Source: an uncultured Coriobacteriales bacterium
GTDB lineage: Bacteria > Actinomycetota > Coriobacteriia > Coriobacteriales > UMGS124
Direction of reading: 5' to 3'
DNA: 7,278 bases
NCBI GenBank assembly: GCA_934662525.1
Contig: CAKUKJ010000107.1
Span: forward strand, 1 to 7,278
Shown here: positions 5,184-7,278 of the stretch, in pieces
Position numbering within the stretch: position 1 is the stretch's first letter
How the letters are laid out: each line of letters opens with the position of its first letter
Position numbers and translations under genes: made by a program
The notes under the pieces: model-generated
Databases searched by the model: none
What the model was told of the DNA's origin: nothing
The model's input: the letters and a program-made list of their open reading frames with translations, nothing else

Positions 5184-5204
5184 CAGCATTCCCGTGAGCC
5201 GGGC

Positions 5205-5645
5205 CTAGTAGAGCGGCAGGCCCGCCGTGAGGGGGTCCACCTGCTCGGCCGAGAGGGGCTCCAGCGCCAGGCAGGTGTAGGTGGGCTCGCCGTGGAACTC
5301 CGTATGGCCGGCGTCACGGATGAGGGCGCAGGCAAAGCCCTGCTCGCAGGCCTTGGCGGCCAGGTCGAGCAGCTCCTGCTCGGAGTCCACGTACACGCAG
5401 ATCTTTGCCACGCCAGCGTCGAACCAGTCGGTGAGAGGGGTGGCCTCGGGGCGGGCGGGGTCGTCGGCCAGGTAGACCCAGCTGCCATCGTCGGTCACGC
5501 GCACCTGGTTGAGCCTGCCCTCGCGCACGAGCGCCATGAGCGTGGCCTCCACGCAGGCATGGCCCGCCTGGGCGGCGATCTTGCCCTTGCGCATCTTGAG
5601 GTCACGACGCATCACGATCATCTGCTTGGACTTGTAGGTAGACAT
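5205..5645 (-). CDS. Peptidyl-tRNA hydrolase, PTH2 family
   Basis: This 146-aa cytoplasmic protein cleaves the ester bond of peptidyl-tRNA to recycle tRNA stuck on dropped-off peptides. The start at 5645 has AAAGGAG at 7-nt spacing. PTH2 marks are KQMIVMRRDLKMRKGKIAAQ (residues 7-26) running on to AGHAC, with the lysine and histidine of the active-site region, and ALIRDAGHTEF (107-117), which holds the D-A-G-x-T motif near the catalytic site. A beta-strand segment at about 80-86 (AKICVYV) fits the fold. PTH2 is usual in archaea and eukaryotes at about 115-120 aa; this one carries about 30 additional residues (40-75, with GSWVYLADDPARPEATPLTD). Whether the host also has classical bacterial Pth cannot be seen here. 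The gene ends in its own strong terminator and is divergent from the DUF3793 gene. Confidence 0.85.
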   Translation of the reverse strand: MSTYKSKQMIVMRRDLKMRKGKIAAQAGHACVEATLMALVREGRLNQVRVTDDGSWVYLADDPARPEATPLTDWFDAGVAKICVYVDSEQELLDLAAKACEQGFACALIRDAGHTEFHGEPTYTCLALEPLSAEQVDPLTAGLPLY

Positions 5646-5797
5646 GGGACGGCTCCTTTGCGGCGGTTTTCAGCAAGACGTTTCGGCAGGCGGCGATGAT
5701 ACAGGTGGTTTGTGGAGAAGTTGACCGCGCACCGGGAACCGCCGGCCGACCGCCTGGCGGCGATTTTCTGCCTTCTATAGTTTTAAGTAGATAACTT

Positions 5798-5821
5798 TTT
5801 AGTTTGACTTGACCAACTTTA
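5798..5821. promoter_or_regulatory. Imperfect dyad over the DUF3793 -35 box
   Basis: TTTAGTTTGAC (5798-5808) and GACCAACTTTA (5811-5821) are inverted around a TT centre, with 7 of 11 positions pairing. The dyad covers the plus-strand -35 box TTGACC (5809-5814), a position suited to repression. It does not match a site I can name. Confidence 0.3.
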
Positions 5822-5836
5822 ACGATACGCTATTGT
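5809..5836 (+). promoter_or_regulatory. Promoter of the DUF3793 gene
   Basis: TTGACC (5809-5814, 5 of 6), a 16-bp spacer and TATTGT (5831-5836, 4 of 6) lie about 50 nt before the ATG at 5885. An AT-rich stretch (5775-5808), unusual in this GC-rich part, precedes it and may act like an UP element. TTGACT (5804-5809) overlaps as an alternative -35. Confidence 0.55.
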
Positions 5837-5884
5837 GCTTCCCATCTTGTTAGAGATTTCTTACTTGAAGGAGAGGAAGGCGCC

Positions 5885-6637
5885 ATGTCGGTCGAAGAGC
5901 AGTTCTGCCAGTGCGTGGTGCGCCATGCCGCCTGCGTGCTTGCGGGCATCAAACCGGCGGCGCTCTTCAACTTCATCCCTCGCAGGCCCGAGGAGTGCGC
6001 GGATTGCTCGTGCACGCGGCTGTGCGACGCGCAAGTGCGCAGGCAGGCGGGCCTGCAGGCGCTCGACTTCACGCGACGCTATGGGGAGCGCGGGGTGCGC
6101 TGCGACGTGCTCACGGTGGGCAGGGGCCGCGCGCTCATGCTCGTGAGCCGCACCTCGGGGCTCACCGGCCTCATCGGCCAGCCCGACGTGGCCGCCTTCC
6201 TGGCCCAATCGGGACTCGACGTGGCGGGGCCGCGCCAGCTCGTGCGCTCGCTTCGCATCAAGATGGGCGGGTTCGAGAGGCGCTGGGCGGCGCAGGCAGC
6301 AGCGGAGTCCGACAGCGGCGTGCAAACCGCCCACCCGGCAGGCCGGGCGCACAACAGCGATGCACCCCTCGCCCATCGATGCGCCACCTGCCCACAATCC
6401 TGCTTCGAGGAGCCGCCCGCGTTCCCTCACGAGGTGGGCGTCGTGCTCGGCTACCCCCTGTCCGACGTGCTCGCCTTCATCGCCCACGACGGCAAGGATG
6501 AGCTGGCCTGCGGCGTGTGGAAGGCCTACGGCGACGCCGAGGGGGCACGCGCGTGCTGGCGCGCCATGCGCGAATGCCGGGCCCGCGCCCTCGCCCGCTA
6601 TCGGCAGGGGGCCGCGTTGGAGGAGCTCATCGCCTAG
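5885..6637 (+). CDS. DUF3793-family protein with cysteine-rich insertions
   Basis: This encodes 250 aa; the ATG at 5885 has an AGGAGAGGAAGG leader. The DUF3793 ends are clear: H-A-A-C-V-L-A-G-I-K-P-A-A-L-F (14-28) and FPHEVGVVLGYPLSDVLAFI (180-199), followed by C-G-V-W-K-A-Y-G-D (209-217) and a C-terminal EELIA. The family usually has about 190-200 aa. This protein is longer because of two added stretches: one with C38, C41, C43 and C47 (CADCSCTRLC) and one with C166, C169 and C173 (CATCPQSC) inside a variable segment (about 133-178). Fourteen cysteines in 250 residues suggest a metal or Fe-S site. The function of DUF3793 is unknown. A flavodoxin gene follows on the same strand after a 149-nt gap, suggesting a redox partner. 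No signal peptide or membrane helix is seen. Confidence 0.85.
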   Translation: MSVEEQFCQCVVRHAACVLAGIKPAALFNFIPRRPEECADCSCTRLCDAQVRRQAGLQALDFTRRYGERGVRCDVLTVGRGRALMLVSRTSGLTGLIGQPDVAAFLAQSGLDVAGPRQLVRSLRIKMGGFERRWAAQAAAESDSGVQTAHPAGRAHNSDAPLAHRCATCPQSCFEEPPAFPHEVGVVLGYPLSDVLAFIAHDGKDELACGVWKAYGDAEGARACWRAMRECRARALARYRQGAALEELIA

Positions 6638-6786
6638 CGCCCTCCAACACGTCCGCCACCGCTTTACCAGGTTGTCTCATCGCGCGGCCGGCCCGTCGCC
6701 CATGCGCGAACGACATAGCAAGCAACACAAGCAATGCAAGTGATCAAGGCACGACCCCAAACAGCCACCAAGGAAAGGACATCGCA

Positions 6787-7218
6787 ATGAAGAAGGTCGC
6801 CATCGTCTACTGGAGCGGCACCGGCAACACCGCCGCCATGGCACAGCTCGTGAAGAAGGGCGTCATCGAGGCCGGGGCAGCCCCCACCGTGCTGGAGGCC
6901 TCCGACTTCGGCCCGGCGAAACTCGGCGAGTACGACGCCGTCATCTTCGGCTGCCCGGCCATGGGCGCCGAGGAGCTTGAGCCCGACGAGTTCGAGCCCA
7001 TGTTCGCCGACTGCGAGAAGCAGCTCAAGGGCCGCACCGTGGGCCTGTTCGGCTCGTATGAGTGGAACGAGGGCGAGTGGATGGAGACCTGGCAGGAGCG
7101 CACCGAGGCCGACGGCGCCACCGTTGTGGGCGCCGTCATCGCCTACGACTACCCCGACGCCGCCGCCGAGGAAGAGTGCATCGGCCTGGGCAAAGACGTC
7201 GTCGAGGCTTTGGGGTAA
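6787..7218 (+). CDS. Flavodoxin (short-chain, clostridial type)
   Basis: This encodes 143 aa; the ATG at 6787 has AGGAAAGGA at 7-nt spacing. It carries FMN and shuttles low-potential electrons in the cytoplasm, replacing ferredoxin under iron limitation. The phosphate-binding loop is WSGTGNTAAMA (9-19), the isoalloxazine loop is GCPAMGAEELE (55-65), and the second flavin loop is LFGSYEWNEGEWMETW (87-102), with W98 in the position of the stacking Trp of clostridial flavodoxins. The alanine at 61 replaces the usual acidic residue after Met-Gly, which could shift the semiquinone potential. Length fits the short-chain class (about 138-148 aa). An upstream in-frame extension exists, but the ATG at 6787 matches the family start (MKKVAIVYWS). 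It is likely co-expressed with the DUF3793 gene. Confidence 0.95.
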   Translation: MKKVAIVYWSGTGNTAAMAQLVKKGVIEAGAAPTVLEASDFGPAKLGEYDAVIFGCPAMGAEELEPDEFEPMFADCEKQLKGRTVGLFGSYEWNEGEWMETWQERTEADGATVVGAVIAYDYPDAAAEEECIGLGKDVVEALG

Positions 7219-7229
7219 ACTCTTACGCC

Positions 7230-7278
7230 ATGCGCTCTTCCCGCTCTTCCCGGCCCGCCCAACGGCCCCCAGCGAAAT
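7230..7278 (+). CDS. Possible start of a next gene, cut by the window end
   Basis: An ATG at 7230 opens 16 codons (MRSSRSSRPAQRPPAK) still open at the window end. It lies 11 nt after the flavodoxin stop; GGGG of the flavodoxin end could act as a weak ribosome binding site. The composition is low-complexity and Arg/Pro-rich, so chance is likely. Confidence 0.2.
   Translation, partial: MRSSRSSRPAQRPPAK
7233..7250 (+). repeat. Tandem 9-bp repeat
   Basis: CGCTCTTCC occurs twice in direct succession (7233-7241 and 7242-7250) just past the flavodoxin gene. It has no known role. Confidence 0.5.

Noticed and set aside
5023..5204. T-box or other riboswitch before azlC
   Set aside because: No T-box motif, specifier loop or antiterminator could be found; the only strong hairpin is the terminator of the upstream Pth2-like gene.
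4327..5208. Long plus-strand open frame (293 codons) opposite azlC
   Set aside because: The minus strand encodes an unmistakable AzlC; this frame is Arg/His/Gly-rich low complexity, typical of an antisense shadow.
5106..5699. Plus-strand 197-codon frame over the Pth2-like gene
   Set aside because: It runs through a strong terminator hairpin and opposite a conserved gene; no motif.
5861..6487. Minus-strand 208-codon frame opposite the DUF3793 gene
   Set aside because: Antisense shadow; the plus strand has the ribosome binding site and family motifs.

Overview
The window looks like chromosomal DNA from a high-GC, anaerobic, gut-type actinobacterium, most likely class Coriobacteriia. I infer this from the very GC-rich codon use on the right, the clostridial-type short-chain flavodoxin, the DUF3793-family gene, the AzlCD exporter, the bacterial Pth2-like hydrolase, and an 'AAA-ATPase-like plus PD-(D/E)XK' gene of a kind often multi-copy in gut anaerobes. 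No species is assigned.

Left part (1-3700, lower GC, accessory character). A minus-strand operon at 45-786 encodes a Phd/YefM-like antitoxin and a RelE/ParE-like toxin with a 14-nt overlap. It has a strong promoter (TTGTGA-17-TATAAT) covered by three AATTCACA/TGTGAATT half-sites. A plus-strand gene at 1044-1445 encodes a two-helix membrane protein with a C-terminal SHOCT domain; its best ribosome binding site points to an ATA start codon. At 1476-1800 there is a compact unit: a 55-aa hydrophobic mini-protein gene on the minus strand (1599-1766) with a strong Shine-Dalgarno, three hairpins overlapping and beyond its 3' end, a candidate convergent antisense RNA, and an 11-nt GC-only complementarity between its 5' leader and 3' region. 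This is the architecture of a type I toxin-antitoxin locus and is the most novel-looking element here. A 524-aa ATPase/nuclease-like protein (2031-3605, minus) follows.

Boundary. tRNA-Asp(GUC) with encoded CCA (3768-3844, minus) and a strong terminator separate the lower-GC left part from the high-GC right part. The 3' end of the tRNA faces the accessory side, as at a genomic island attachment site.

Right part (3960-7278, high GC, housekeeping). azlC-azlD (minus, 1-nt TAATG overlap) encode a branched-chain amino acid exporter. A Pth2-type peptidyl-tRNA hydrolase (5205-5645, minus) has a strong terminator. Divergent from it are a cysteine-rich DUF3793-family gene (5885-6637) and a flavodoxin gene (6787-7218), both plus strand and possibly linked in redox or metal metabolism. 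The intergenic region 5646-5884 holds a divergent promoter region with an imperfect dyad over the plus-strand -35 box. All functional assignments rest on reading the sequence; no database search was possible.
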